Source: Fusarium oxysporum f. sp. lycopersici 4287 (taxonomy: Eukaryota; Ascomycota; Sordariomycetes; Hypocreales; Nectriaceae). From it: 64,000 nt of DNA. Position numbers and translations under genes: made by a program. The notes under the pieces were generated by a model, which worked only from the letters and a program-made list of their open reading frames with translations, had not been told where the DNA came from and searched no databases. The stretch spans positions 4,553,870 to 4,617,869 of the forward strand of contig NC_030986.1 of the NCBI RefSeq assembly GCF_000149955.1. The letters are read 5' to 3'. Shown here one piece after another: positions 1 through 10,923 of the stretch (positions are counted from its first letter, which is position 1; every line of letters starts with the position of its first letter).

Positions 1-1801
1 ACAAATGCCGGAAAATCCAATGCCGGAATTTCGCTTCCCTGCCGCTCCCTCACCTGCTCGAGAAGTACGCCCAAGTTTATCTAGACGATCAACAAACGAA
101 AACATGCTCAGCCCTAGGAACGCTGTGGGCGATTCCAGCGGACTGTCAATGCGCCTCAAGGACGGCGTTCCGACGATCAATGAGCAGCCTGCACCCGCGG
201 CCCGCATTCTCGCAAGCAGCGGCGTCCTCGGAGGCACACCGCGGAGTAGTGGAGAGTTTTATTCTGTCAGCAATAACTCGTCAGAAACCCTGGTATCGGA
301 ATACGTGACACAGCAGCCAACTAATCGTGGACACGCACGCCCACTTAGGAGAAGCCTTGGTATGCCAGCGCCACAGTCGAGAGCGCCTGAATCTTTGATG
401 ATGGGTTATGCTCAATTACACGGCTCTTTCTCGTTAGACGGGTCCCTTGTCAGTCTCAGCCAATTTGACCAAGTCAAAAAGAAGGCTATAGTTGGCCAAG
501 GTGGTGGCGTCGTTGGTCTCGAGTCCAAGCGCGACAGCGGTCTTCTGGGGGGATTTGGATGGGGTCGCATCAGCAGCTCCCTGGGCGATTTCTTAGGTGG
601 AGGGGAGCTCAGCACAATCAAGGAGATGCGAGGGGTTGCAAACTCGAAATCTGTGCCTCTCTTGACTACACCACAGTCCATTTTATTTGTTGATCTGCAG
701 CTTGCACCAGGAGAGAGTCGAGTTTTCGAGTACTCTTTTCGACTGCCCAAAGGGCTTCCTCCGTCCCATCGCGGAAAGGCCGTCAAAATCACATATAGCT
801 TGGTTATTGGCACGCAGAGGGCTGGAGGAACAAAGGAGCAGCAAGTGAAGTCTGTTGAAGTTCCTTTCCGCGTATTGGGAAGTGTTAACAGCCACGGTGA
901 GATATTGGGACATGACCTGATGAACCCTTACATCCTATTGCGGGACCAGGCCCAAGTGAAAAGTCCCTCGAGCAGTGATAAGGGATCAAAAACCAACGGC
1001 AATGGAGCCAAAGGACAACAAACTGCCCTGAATGACTTTTTATTTTACGTGGAAGACCTGGTCCACCGACCACGAGATGAGAGTGGCAGTATTCTTCTTT
1101 CTCCGGCCGCTGGTAACTCTAGGCGACCATCGGCATTCGAGGAAGCCAGCAACGCACACGATGCTATTCATATGGCAATCATGAGAAGCAATATGACCTC
1201 TGGCGGGCAACAGAGCCCGAACCGATTCGAAATTGCACGAAATGGGCAAAGGGTTGGTGTAGTGATGCTCACGAGGCCTGCCTACCGACTAGGGGAAGTT
1301 GTGACAATGGCCATCGACTTTACAGACGCTGATATTCCGTGTTACGCCGTGCATACTACATTGGAAACATCAGAGAAAGTGGACCCGTCGTTGGCAATAA
1401 GATCAGAGTCGAGCATCCACCGAGTGACCCGGAAAGTTTATTCGTCTTCATCTGAAGCAACATTGTACTCACGACGAGTCACCTTCAAGCCAACGATTCC
1501 CATCACTGCAACTCCTGAGTTCGTTACCAGTGGTGTCAGCTTGGAATGGAAGATTCGTATCGAGTTTGTGGTGCCTTCCACCGGAAGTGATTCCCCCGCT
1601 GAACACGAAAGACCAGCATACCACCCATTACTGGAGCAGATTTCACAAGATGAAAAGGGAGGGACGGTCTTGGTGGCAGTAGAAAATCTAATATGTGAGA
1701 GTTTTGAGATCGCCGTACCTCTACGTGTTTACGGCGCAGTTGGAACAGGACTAGAGCGGCTTGAGCGGGACGAGGCTTCTGAAGAAGGCCTTGCTGTATG
1801 A
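1..1801 (+). CDS. Rgp1-family protein, 3' part (5' end outside window)
   Basis: The frame is open from the window edge to a TGA at 1799-1801, so this is the C-terminal ~600 residues of a longer protein; the ATG at 5 need not be the true start. The first third is Ser/Pro-rich and disordered. It is followed by beta-rich arrestin-like stretches, including VDLQLAPGESRVFEYSFRLP and VPFRVLGSVNSHGEILGHD, which I recognise as typical of the Rgp1 family. In yeast, Rgp1 pairs with Ric1 as the Golgi nucleotide-exchange factor for the Rab Ypt6, acting in endosome-to-Golgi retrieval. No intron is evident in this part. Family assignment is by recalled resemblance; the Ric1 partner is not in the window. Confidence 0.72.
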   Translation, partial: QMPENPMPEFRFPAAPSPAREVRPSLSRRSTNENMLSPRNAVGDSSGLSMRLKDGVPTINEQPAPAARILASSGVLGGTPRSSGEFYSVSNNSSETLVSEYVTQQPTNRGHARPLRRSLGMPAPQSRAPESLMMGYAQLHGSFSLDGSLVSLSQFDQVKKKAIVGQGGGVVGLESKRDSGLLGGFGWGRISSSLGDFLGGGELSTIKEMRGVANSKSVPLLTTPQSILFVDLQLAPGESRVFEYSFRLPKGLPPSHRGKAVKITYSLVIGTQRAGGTKEQQVKSVEVPFRVLGSVNSHGEILGHDLMNPYILLRDQAQVKSPSSSDKGSKTNGNGAKGQQTALNDFLFYVEDLVHRPRDESGSILLSPAAGNSRRPSAFEEASNAHDAIHMAIMRSNMTSGGQQSPNRFEIARNGQRVGVVMLTRPAYRLGEVVTMAIDFTDADIPCYAVHTTLETSEKVDPSLAIRSESSIHRVTRKVYSSSSEATLYSRRVTFKPTIPITATPEFVTSGVSLEWKIRIEFVVPSTGSDSPAEHERPAYHPLLEQISQDEKGGTVLVAVENLICESFEIAVPLRVYGAVGTGLERLERDEASEEGLAV

Positions 1802-3629
1802 TGAGAGTTGGACTAACCATATATTTGGTGCTGGGTGTTGGATATTTACTACTATGGGATCTGAAACAGCTCGGTTTATAAGACAAGGAGCTTGTTGCAA
1901 ATAGAATATCGGAGTTTGTATGACAGATCAAAAAGAGCGGGAGCACTGGTAATTGAAGAAATTAACTTGTTCTGGTAAGCATGAGCCATTAGCGTCAGGG
2001 ATTTTGCGAAATGGATGTCCCCAAGGGTTGTTTGTGAGCCTTGAAGCTGTGTTGCCAAATAATAGACCAACTGTGATGAAGACGCGTTCGAGTCTTAAGG
2101 CGGTTGTCAAAACGGAACTGTGCACAGATGGATTCCCTCGTTTAAGAGCTAGGGCTCATGAATTGACTAGCTTCCCAATGGCCAATGCTAGGACTCTAAA
2201 CCGAGATAAGAACGAGTGAGACAGATCAGAATTAAATGGCACAAACATCATAAGCTCAGAATAGCTGAAGGCAAGACTAAAGATACAGGGCTGGTAGAAC
2301 GGGACGGGGCTGGGTATATCCTCATTTCGCCAAGGACCGGGATTAGACAAGCGGGTGACGACTATAGACGAATAAGTAAGGCTGCTTCCCAGGGAAGAAA
2401 TTTTCTTAGTGGAATTTGCTTCTTTGGTTTATTTTGGTATAGATACAGATGTGGCTCTCTGGTGTGTTGTTGTTGTTATTGATAATGGATCAGCTGGTCG
2501 GTAATAGTGGCTGCTGGCTCGACAACGAGATGGGGTATTGCCAGAACACAGAGAGCGAGAGAGGGATCATCATACGGCTCAAACTGATTTTTCTTGTCAA
2601 ATTGAAGGAAAGGGTCTTTGCGCAGTAGCTGAGAAATCACGATTATCGCGTAAACATAAGAGCTGGGAACGTATCCAGGGGTTTAACATCATTGTCACCA
2701 ACAAAGACTCTGGGTTCAATATTTACCACCGTCCTGGCCTGAAGTGATTGTGAGGTGACAGCCACTAACGGGAGGGCTAGACGGCAAGGATCAAGCCGCC
2801 AAGAATCAGCTTGCTCAGACCATTGCCGATACCAAAGAACAGCCCGTGAGATAAACGTCAGGGACTTGGCTCTCATCAAAGCAACAAGGCCCCTGGACAA
2901 CGAACAGACAAGGGTCCATGTAAACAACCCAGCAGAACAACTGTTAGGCGCCCACCGAGGACATGGAGTTTGGACTTGGTCTTTGATAGGTATGATTAGA
3001 CTATGATATTGACGGGAAGGGAATGGCCTGGGGGTTGGGTTGAATGAGAGTCATCAGCATTCCATCCCACAAGCTGGTGCGAACCTTCTTTTCTCTTTCC
3101 TTTCCTCCTCACCAACCGCTTTCGTTGGGAGATCCAATGTTGCTATTATTTTCAATCTTCTTTGTCGCTCACTAACCAACTTTGCCAGTCATTGTAAGTT
3201 GCTAACTCGCTCTAAAGAAGTCGCTATCCCGACCTCTCCGCTACAGCAACTGACGCCTCATCCGCAGCCTTACATATTTCCATCTCTTGCTTTCTGAATC
3301 TCGCTGCCATTAGCCCCCGCAGGCCCGCAGCAGCTTCCCGACTTACACCGCCCGCCATCCACTTTTGCAAACATCATCCTGCTGCTGTTGCTCTATTGTT
3401 CGTGGGCAATGGGAATTGGTTGTTCATTCTTTAGTTCTACTGTTGCTCTTATATCATAAAGGAAATTTTTTTCGGTGTTCTCGTCGCTCTTTCAAGCCTC
3501 GGTGCTTGCGCTTCTGATACTAGCACCACTTTCTGATACTTCACCATTACACCATCTAAAGCCATACTAGACAATCTTCTCGACGACAAACCCACCAAAA
3601 TAACATCATCAAGTGTCAATGGAGGAAAC
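1802..3629. other. Intergenic region and long 5' leader of the WD40 gene
   Basis: No convincing gene lies here; the open frames are short and have no recognisable domains. The last 500 bases are C/T-rich, as usual for a fungal core promoter and leader. A perfect GTAAGT donor at 3194 and a CTACAG acceptor ending at 3246 could frame a 53-nt leader intron. Its GCTAAC branch-like site lies unusually close to the donor, so this is tentative. Confidence 0.5.
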
Positions 3630-3660
3630 ATGGCTGCGACACCTTCCAACGGTCGTTTGA
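3619..3660 (+). promoter_or_regulatory. Overlapping out-of-frame uORF at the WD40 gene start
   Basis: An ATG at 3619 opens a 13-codon frame ending in TGA at 3658-3660. It starts 11 nt before the main ATG at 3630, in another frame, and overlaps the first ten codons. Its -3 base is T (weak context). The main ATG has A at -3 and G at +4 (strong). Ribosomes would have to scan past it, so it could dampen translation if the transcript begins upstream. Confidence 0.45.
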
Positions 3661-6600
3661 AACTCACTCCTTCCAACTCTCCCTTTCTGGCTCGCCCTTC
3701 TAGATCCTCTAGGTCGCCTATGCGTGGTCGCGCACACGATGCCTCGAAGCTCTCCCTCCAGCGTGTCATTGGCACAACATGTTCCTCTCCAACAGGGTTC
3801 GATACTCTCCCGTCTGTCTTTGCATACATAGCTGGAGGTGCTGTTGTGGTGGTGGATGTTAATGGCGATAATCACACTCAACGTTTCTACCGAGCCCGAC
3901 CGACCGCCGTCCCACTCTATTCCGTAGCAACCTTCCAAAACACACCCACGACTCCCTCGGGAACACCAAAGGCGAACGACAGTCGGGGACGTGTAGGCCC
4001 GCGGTTCCCTAACTCACCGCACACTTCGTCCGATTGGAACGAGTCTCCTAGCAATACCTGGACGAGTCGCGAGCGGATCAAGGCTGCAACATGCCTTGCG
4101 TTAAGCCGCGATGGAAAATATTTAGCTGTTGGCGAGACTGGATACTCCCCACGAGTTCTGGTTTTTAGCTTACATGATACTTCTTCTGACAGCCCTCTTA
4201 TATCGATCAGCGAACATGCTTTTGGGGTCAATTGCGTTGCATGGTCTGCAGACACCCAATATCTTGCGTCTCTAGGAGCCGCCAACGACGGATTTCTCTA
4301 TATCTGGAAGGTCGACCCTCGAACAGGCGCGGCTAGACTTTATAAACAAAACCGATGCACATCATATGTGAAAGACATGGTATGGATGGGCAATTCTCTC
4401 ATCACATTTGGCGTCCGCCATGTCAAGATGTGGAAACCTGATGATGGCCCGACTATTTCGCCTACGAAGCAGAAGTTCTTCAGTGAACAGCCGGCCTCTA
4501 CTCCACCCTCTCAAAGAACCCTACCAGGGCGTAACATCCTGCTAGGACCTCTCTTGGAGGATACTTTTACTTGCGCTGCTGTCGTTAAAAACTCTAGCCT
4601 CATCATTTGCTCGGAAACGGGTGGTGTATGTATCATGGCGGAGGACGACAGACAGATGAAATTGCAGAAGGTCCTTGGTTTGGACTTCTCCATCTCGACT
4701 ATTGCTGTCAAGGACAATATTGCCTACGTTGGTGGTAGACATGGCCATTTTGCCGTGCTTGACATTGAAGCTGTTTTGGACGCTCAACCGCCGTCCGCAT
4801 GTATAAAAGAGACTACCTTCTGCCCTACAGGACAAGTTGCCCTGGGTTTTCTGGCAAACAAGCTTGTCACCATTGACTCGCAACAGTCTATTGACATCTG
4901 GAGCTCAGACCATGTGCCTGGCAAGAACACCAAGGCGGTGGCCAGCATTCCTATCCCTGGTCATGGACAGTCTGTTACAGGCATACAGGTCCTGGAGCGA
5001 CCAAATGATCTGAACGCTTCGTTTTTGACATGGACAGTTTCTGGGAATGTTTCCTTCTGGACATTGGAAGGTCAAGTCAAAGCCTCAATTGATGTACCAA
5101 TTGGAATGACTGAACCAGAAAACGAACTGGACCCGGTCAATCAACTGACCTGCGCCCGTGCAACGAATGATGCTAAACTTCTTATTTCCGCCGATAGAAT
5201 GGGTGTGTTACGAATGACGGACATCGCCACAAAAGAAGCCGTTTTAGACATCAAGGCACATACAGCCGATTGTCGATCCGTCAGTGTCTATGACAGGGAT
5301 GGTAAATTTCTCATGGCGTCTTGTGGACGAGACAGAACTGCACAGCTCTTCCACCGGACTGCAGTCGGCTCCATTGAGCATTTTCAGACATTGGAATTCG
5401 CTGCGAAGGTCGTACAGGTTATGATTCCGTCCGAAGACAAGGTGCTAACCTGTTCATTTGACCGAACATTACAAATTTACGATATCATCACAAAAGAGGG
5501 CGATCCCGATTCAGTTGCCGCTATCCCTTCCAGAGTAATTTCTCTCCGAGCCTCGCCTAGCTCGATGGTTTTGGGTATGGGCCAAAGAACTGTCTTTGTC
5601 TCTTTACTAGATCGGTCTATTTGCCAATATGAACTCAACACGGGGCGTAAGATCTCTTGCTTCAAATGTCAAGACGAGACAAAAGGCGAGTCGGCTGTCC
5701 TTGACTCGCTCTGTTTTGGGCAATGGCCCCCCAAAGACCAAGACTTCCTCCTCGGAACATCCAACACAGACAAGTCCATTCGACTATACGATGCCCAGAC
5801 AGGGAGCTTCTTGGACCGAGAATGGGGTCACACCGAAGCGATCAACGGTGTTTGCCTTATCGAAAATGATGATGGAAGCCGCAAGGTTGTGAGTGTTGCA
5901 TCAGATGGAACAATGATGATATGGGGTCTGGATTTAAATGATTCTCTGCCTGGTTCCACGAGTAGAGAGCCGTCGCCCGCCAAGGACTCTGTATCAGGAC
6001 GACCGCCACTTCGCAGGGTCTTGTCGAAGGCTGAGCTAGCTGAATTCCAACGACCTTCGCCAACATCTGGTCGGAGATCCCCACCCCGAACACTACAGCG
6101 GAGGACTTCGCGATTCAACCTGGCTGCTAGCGTCAGAACACCTACACAAGGGCTCCCAACAAGTCCTAGTAGCACATTGGCAGAAGATACGCCATCAAGA
6201 CGACCTTCCGCTGACCCGCGGAATAGTCCCCCAGTGTCTCCAAAGGGAAAGGTTACCAGACGACCTTCTCTTCCAACTCTAGGCACAAGTGCACGCAAAA
6301 AGACATCCTCATCAAACTTGCGAGGCTTTGGCTCGTTAAATATGGCGACAGAACAAACCTGCCGTCAACTTAGATCATACAGGAAGAAGCTTGCTTCCTC
6401 AGAGCCGATTAGCCAAGAAAATCTGACAGAGCTAGATCAGGAGTTGCGACTGACGGCAGCAGCTCTCGGTGACCGGGCTATTCGGAGCAGAGCCATGAAC
6501 GAGACGGTCCTCAGTGGTCTTCTGGATCAATACTCAGAGAGACTAGTCACATTACTGGACGAAAAGCTGCGTCTCAGCTACCAGCCAAGATCTCCAACTG

Positions 6601-6689
6601 AAAAGGATGGAGACAGTCGAGACGGAGATAGCCCAGATGAGGAGGCCAGGCGCAGTGTTAATGGATCCTCAAGTTCGCTTTCTCCTTAA
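3630..6689 (+). CDS. WD40-repeat protein, MAPKBP1/WDR62-like
   Basis: A single 1019-codon exon begins at an ATG in strong context. After ~120 residues of Ser/Pro/Arg-rich leader come many WD-type repeats (about residues 150-770), seen in segments such as HAFGVNCVAWSADTQYLAS, HTADCRSVSVYDRDGKFLMA and VVSVASDGTMMIWGLD. They probably make two beta-propellers. A Ser/Pro/Arg-rich tail follows (about 775-900), then a predicted helical region near 905-985. This order resembles the MAPKBP1/WDR62 scaffold family of animals, whose fungal members are poorly studied. The role is probably as a protein scaffold; no enzyme motif is present. Identity as a WD40 protein is firm, the subfamily less so. Confidence 0.8.
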   Translation: MAATPSNGRLKLTPSNSPFLARPSRSSRSPMRGRAHDASKLSLQRVIGTTCSSPTGFDTLPSVFAYIAGGAVVVVDVNGDNHTQRFYRARPTAVPLYSVATFQNTPTTPSGTPKANDSRGRVGPRFPNSPHTSSDWNESPSNTWTSRERIKAATCLALSRDGKYLAVGETGYSPRVLVFSLHDTSSDSPLISISEHAFGVNCVAWSADTQYLASLGAANDGFLYIWKVDPRTGAARLYKQNRCTSYVKDMVWMGNSLITFGVRHVKMWKPDDGPTISPTKQKFFSEQPASTPPSQRTLPGRNILLGPLLEDTFTCAAVVKNSSLIICSETGGVCIMAEDDRQMKLQKVLGLDFSISTIAVKDNIAYVGGRHGHFAVLDIEAVLDAQPPSACIKETTFCPTGQVALGFLANKLVTIDSQQSIDIWSSDHVPGKNTKAVASIPIPGHGQSVTGIQVLERPNDLNASFLTWTVSGNVSFWTLEGQVKASIDVPIGMTEPENELDPVNQLTCARATNDAKLLISADRMGVLRMTDIATKEAVLDIKAHTADCRSVSVYDRDGKFLMASCGRDRTAQLFHRTAVGSIEHFQTLEFAAKVVQVMIPSEDKVLTCSFDRTLQIYDIITKEGDPDSVAAIPSRVISLRASPSSMVLGMGQRTVFVSLLDRSICQYELNTGRKISCFKCQDETKGESAVLDSLCFGQWPPKDQDFLLGTSNTDKSIRLYDAQTGSFLDREWGHTEAINGVCLIENDDGSRKVVSVASDGTMMIWGLDLNDSLPGSTSREPSPAKDSVSGRPPLRRVLSKAELAEFQRPSPTSGRRSPPRTLQRRTSRFNLAASVRTPTQGLPTSPSSTLAEDTPSRRPSADPRNSPPVSPKGKVTRRPSLPTLGTSARKKTSSSNLRGFGSLNMATEQTCRQLRSYRKKLASSEPISQENLTELDQELRLTAAALGDRAIRSRAMNETVLSGLLDQYSERLVTLLDEKLRLSYQPRSPTEKDGDSRDGDSPDEEARRSVNGSSSSLSP

Positions 6690-7517
6690 GGTTTTGTCCT
6701 TGCCTGTTTATGGACTACTTTCTTTTTTCTTGCTATACTTAAATTAAGAGGGCAACGGCGTTAAATGGTGGTGGATTTTATGGGATGGACGGTGGGGGAA
6801 TAAGGCAAGCATCGAGTGTATCTTGCTGCCAAGTTCCAATATGATACCATGGGTCTGGAGTTTTACTGTTACTTTGTCAGGGATATAATAATCCTTTATC
6901 ATAGCCAAAACCGGCACTTCTTGCCAACGCAATGGACGTGATCAGGCGCCCAAATACTCTTCTCACGTTAACCAACGAACCCAGGTGAAACTTTCGTAAA
7001 GTTGATATATTGCGTGACCAGAAACCATATCTCTCGTTTTACATGATCGCTTGCCGCGCCTGTTGCGTGTTGGCGTTCAGGGGTATCACGTGCTGAGCCA
7101 GGCTTTAGCGTCAATGCAGCTTGGACGAACTCAGCCCAATTTTTCTTCCCTGCATCATCGAAATCAACCATCAATCAACATTATCGGCGATTTAAATCAC
7201 GTGATATTCTAACAGACGGATCGCCCAGACGAGCAAAAAATTACTACACCATTGGTTCGACGATCGAGCGCGTTTCGCAACAAGAAGCCCAAGAAGCCCA
7301 ACGCACCCGATGAAAGGCCTAGAGGTCGCCATAGACGGTTCTGGAGTCAGTGATTAAGGTTGCCTGTACGTGTTTGATTGATAGAACCCCGACCATGACG
7401 TAGCCGTACCTGTGTCGCGACAGACGCCTAACTAGAGTACCATAGACCGTGGCGCCAGTCCATCTTCTTGCTCGACGTGAAGGCCCCTTGGATAGCTGGC
7501 GAGGTGGACCGCGGGGC
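6690..7517. other. Intergenic region with 5' leader of the bromodomain gene
   Basis: It holds the 3' end of the WD40 transcript and the promoter of the next gene. A 15-codon uORF begins at ATG 7310 and ends with TAA at 7355-7357, in weak context (C at -3). The open frame of the next gene extends upstream to a GTG at 7449, but no ATG lies between there and 7518. I see no other gene. Confidence 0.5.
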
Positions 7518-10500
7518 ATGAATCAACCAGCCTTCCATACGCCCCTCGAGTCGCTGCTATTATTCCAGTCGTTGGTAGCCCAAGGATTCGACAATGGGGT
7601 CTTCGCGCGTATCTCTGAGCAACTCATCAACAACGCGCTAATCAAGGAGGGATCTACTTATGATCCCGCACGATTAAGACCTGATGCGCTTCAACATCTG
7701 TTTCTGCGACTCTTGGGGGATGAACTGAGGGGTGAGCATGAGAAGGCTGCGACCGACGATCCGACAACATCACCCAACTCGCGAAAACGAAAGCTCGGGA
7801 GCCCACCTTTGCCAACACTTAAGGAGATTTACGAACATGTTGACAAAATCCCTCTGCTTATGGATCGCCTATATGCGCGATATAAGGATAATACCGTCGC
7901 GCAAATTCGAGAGGATGAGCGGAGCTTTGAGACGTCCCAGAAGGAAATTCAAGCAATGGAGCGATTTGAACGAGAACGACGCGCTAGAGTCGCGAGCCAG
8001 AATGGGACACCCGTACTTGCTGCTCGTGATCAGAAGTCTTCCGTTGCGCCTAATGGGTCAACATCCTCACCTGCTATGGCAACAAGCTCGGCGGCACCCG
8101 TTCGAAGAGGTCCAACACAACAGACGCCTGTGATCCCACCCAAACCACTTGTCCCTCACAACACACAACCAACAGTTGCACCGCCTAGCCACATGCCCAC
8201 TGCAACGGCATCGATCCGACCTTCAACCTCACCAACTCCGTCGAATTCTAGCGGGTCGGTGCTTCAGCCTCCAGCAGGTGTCCCTCAGACAACACCACGA
8301 CCATTACAGGCGCCACAACCTCTTAAGCAGAGTCCTACTCCTAGACCAGAGAACGGGGCCAAGCTGAAGGATGGCAATGCGGCTCCAGGAGCTGCTCTGA
8401 AGTGGGAGAAACCTTATCAACCACCACAGACAGCTACACCCCCTCCTCGACAGGTTCAATCACCCGTTGCCCAAGGACCAACAGCTCTCCCGCCAGCGCA
8501 GCAACAACAGCATCTACAACAACATCCCCAACATCAACACCCACAGCAGGTACCATCACAACAGCATTGGTACCCTCAACAAACTGCCCAATTCTCTCCC
8601 AAACCTGGCGCTCAACCATTATCTCATCCTCAAACGCCCCAGCAGGCTCGGCCACATCCTGTTGCTCCACAACCTCCCCAGACACAGTCTCAAGCTCAAA
8701 CTCATCATCAACAACGCCCTCACCCTCCCCAGGTTATTCAGCCACCACCACCAACGCCGCCAGCTCCCCACACTCCTCGGGCTCAGCACGCTACGCCGAC
8801 ACAACATACTCAACAAATCCAAAGAATCCAAACGCCTACACACGCACAGCATGCTCAGGCTCAACAATCTTCGCAAACTCAACCTGTCACCCATGCTCAG
8901 CCTCAGTCTTTGCCACAACAGCATCAGCAGAAGCCACGGCCAAATTCCGCAAAACCAGGCCTGGCACCACCTCAGCATGCTGGTCAGCTAGCCCCTCCCT
9001 TACAGCCGGCACCTCCACGGCCAGTTGCAGAGTCGCCCGGAGGCCAAGCACCCCATGCCCGTCCGTCTTCCACGACGCCCGTGCCACATCCTCGCCCTAT
9101 CCAGCCCCCCCAAGGGCAGACTCAGCAGGTCCGACAGATTGCCGCAGGCTCCCCAGCTCCTCTTACAGCAAGTGCAAGCTCCATTGCCCCTCCTCAGCAA
9201 CGCTGGCCGCTTGGATATCAACCTCAACCTCCTCAGCATGGCTCACCCGTCAGCTCTCCTGTGCCATCGGCATCTAAAGCTGATAAGGCTCAATCATCGC
9301 AGTATGCTAATCAACCTCCACGACCTGGCGTTTTGGGCCACATCATTCGCCAGGCTCTAAATACCCCTGTCAAGAAGCTTGGGGTGCCATCGGCACCGCA
9401 CACGCCCATCTCAGCAACACCCACTCACGTTACTCACGGGTTTGGAACAAAATGGGCTCCACATTCCACTCCGTCTACTCCCGGTCCTAGTCATATGAGC
9501 GTGGCACCTCAAAGTCCAGCCTTTGAGCCAGTCAGTCCTCCTCAAAAGCCCGCAACGTTACCGAGCTCTGCTGGGTCAACACCAAGGCCTTTAAGAAAGC
9601 AAGCACCCAAAGCAGCTTCGAAACTCGAACAGACCGTCTCTAAGTCTGCGCGCGGCCGGTCTGCCAGAGCCGGGCAGAAGGCTCGTGCAGTTAGTTCCAC
9701 ACCTTCTCTCACTCGATCCAGGCGAAGCCAGTCTATCCTCTCTCACACTGATGAGCCTGCGACTCAAACAAGTGAATCAGCACCCAAGATTAAGGATGAA
9801 GATGCTACACCTCGGCCCACCGAAGACACAGGCGATACTACCGCTGATGAGAGCGTCCCTGGTCGGCCTCAGATCATGACTCCTGGTAGTGTCTCTTCGC
9901 GCCTCCATAAAAGAAAAAGACAAGTTACACCGGTTAACCCGCCACCCGAGACAACTCAAGTCCTTTGGACACGAGGTTTCACTAAAGTTTCGTCATCTGC
10001 TCTGGATCAGATTTCTAGCCACCGCGATGCGAACATGTTTGCCACCAGGCTTCGTGAGAAGGACGCGCCAAATTATCGCCAGATTGTGCTGCAGCCTCAA
10101 GATATAACATCCATCCGATCTGCTATCAAGCATGGGAATAAGGCGGCTGTCCAGGCTGCAGCCAGTCTTCCCGGCGGTGATCCTGGTACTGCGCACGTGT
10201 GGCTACCTATATCTGACGAGCTTGTTCCTCCAAAAGGCATTATCAACAGCGCCCAGCTTGAGCGCGAACTTGTCCACATGTTCTGCAACGCCATCATGTA
10301 CAATGCTGACCCCGATCGCGGTCCCGGGCCTGGTTTTATGAAACGCTCTCAGGACGAGGAGGAAGAAGAAGAAGTAGTGGGCTACCGCCTCGACGAAAAT
10401 GGCGTTGTAAAAAATACCCGCAGCATGTTTGTTGAGGTTGAGAAGCTCTTAGGTGATCTACGAAGTGCAGAAAAGGAGCGTAGCGCGCCTCCGCCTTCGG

Positions 10501-10613
10501 CTGTTCGTCCAGCTAGCGTCGCTACCCCCGCTGAGGAAACGGGCGACGACGAAGATGAGGGTGAACGTGAGACTGGAACAGCCAAAAGGCGTCGCATTGG
10601 AGCCCGGGGCTGA
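7518..10613 (+). CDS. Bromodomain protein, BRD8/Bdc1-like (probable NuA4 subunit)
   Basis: I start this at the ATG at 7518 (1031 residues), because the extra upstream codons begin with GTG. Residues 1-75 form a conserved helical block (TPLESLLLFQSLVAQGFDNG). A predicted coiled coil follows at about 110-160. A long Gln/Pro/His-rich disordered stretch fills about 180-620, then basic Ser/Thr-rich sequence. The C-terminal part (about 820-975) reads as a bromodomain: LREKDAPNYRQIVLQPQDI, then HMFCNAIMYNADPD with the acetyl-lysine-contacting Asn in NAIMYN. This order fits BRD8 of animals and Bdc1 of fission yeast, subunits of the NuA4 histone acetyltransferase complex. The family name is inferred; the bromodomain is clear. 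Confidence 0.75.
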   Translation: MNQPAFHTPLESLLLFQSLVAQGFDNGVFARISEQLINNALIKEGSTYDPARLRPDALQHLFLRLLGDELRGEHEKAATDDPTTSPNSRKRKLGSPPLPTLKEIYEHVDKIPLLMDRLYARYKDNTVAQIREDERSFETSQKEIQAMERFERERRARVASQNGTPVLAARDQKSSVAPNGSTSSPAMATSSAAPVRRGPTQQTPVIPPKPLVPHNTQPTVAPPSHMPTATASIRPSTSPTPSNSSGSVLQPPAGVPQTTPRPLQAPQPLKQSPTPRPENGAKLKDGNAAPGAALKWEKPYQPPQTATPPPRQVQSPVAQGPTALPPAQQQQHLQQHPQHQHPQQVPSQQHWYPQQTAQFSPKPGAQPLSHPQTPQQARPHPVAPQPPQTQSQAQTHHQQRPHPPQVIQPPPPTPPAPHTPRAQHATPTQHTQQIQRIQTPTHAQHAQAQQSSQTQPVTHAQPQSLPQQHQQKPRPNSAKPGLAPPQHAGQLAPPLQPAPPRPVAESPGGQAPHARPSSTTPVPHPRPIQPPQGQTQQVRQIAAGSPAPLTASASSIAPPQQRWPLGYQPQPPQHGSPVSSPVPSASKADKAQSSQYANQPPRPGVLGHIIRQALNTPVKKLGVPSAPHTPISATPTHVTHGFGTKWAPHSTPSTPGPSHMSVAPQSPAFEPVSPPQKPATLPSSAGSTPRPLRKQAPKAASKLEQTVSKSARGRSARAGQKARAVSSTPSLTRSRRSQSILSHTDEPATQTSESAPKIKDEDATPRPTEDTGDTTADESVPGRPQIMTPGSVSSRLHKRKRQVTPVNPPPETTQVLWTRGFTKVSSSALDQISSHRDANMFATRLREKDAPNYRQIVLQPQDITSIRSAIKHGNKAAVQAAASLPGGDPGTAHVWLPISDELVPPKGIINSAQLERELVHMFCNAIMYNADPDRGPGPGFMKRSQDEEEEEEVVGYRLDENGVVKNTRSMFVEVEKLLGDLRSAEKERSAPPPSAVRPASVATPAEETGDDEDEGERETGTAKRRRIGARG

Positions 10614-10923
10614 TCGTCTTGATCTGCACCAATTTGAAAGATCACTATGTCTTCCTTTTGAATGTCGGCTTCATAAACTTCAAAGGGAAGCAGCATGTAA
10701 TTTTTATTATTATTATTATTGTGTACAGCGTCTAGAATAGCTAGCCCCTTGATAATCACCAACCGATCCAGACTCATGTCACTTTGACTGAGGCCTCTTT
10801 CATGCGTAATTCATACCCTTATCATGGGTCGGTGACATGCCCGATCACACTGCGGTAAACTCCCTGCGCCTTTGCTAATATTCGAGTGTCATCATACCAT
10901 CATCAGGTCGAAAGTTGCCGGAA
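10614..10923. other. Convergent 3' intergenic region with a TTA microsatellite
   Basis: The stop codons of the bromodomain gene and of GPI3 face each other across 310 bases, so the transcripts may overlap. A short run of TTA repeats lies at about 10697-10720. No gene is seen. Confidence 0.6.

Noticed and set aside
7449..7517. N-terminal extension of the bromodomain protein
   Set aside because: It begins with GTG, not a normal nuclear start; the first in-frame ATG is 7518.
8402..9277. 291-codon Ser/Thr-rich plus-strand frame
   Set aside because: It is a shadow of the Gln/Pro/His-rich part of the bromodomain gene in another frame; low-complexity codons keep it open.
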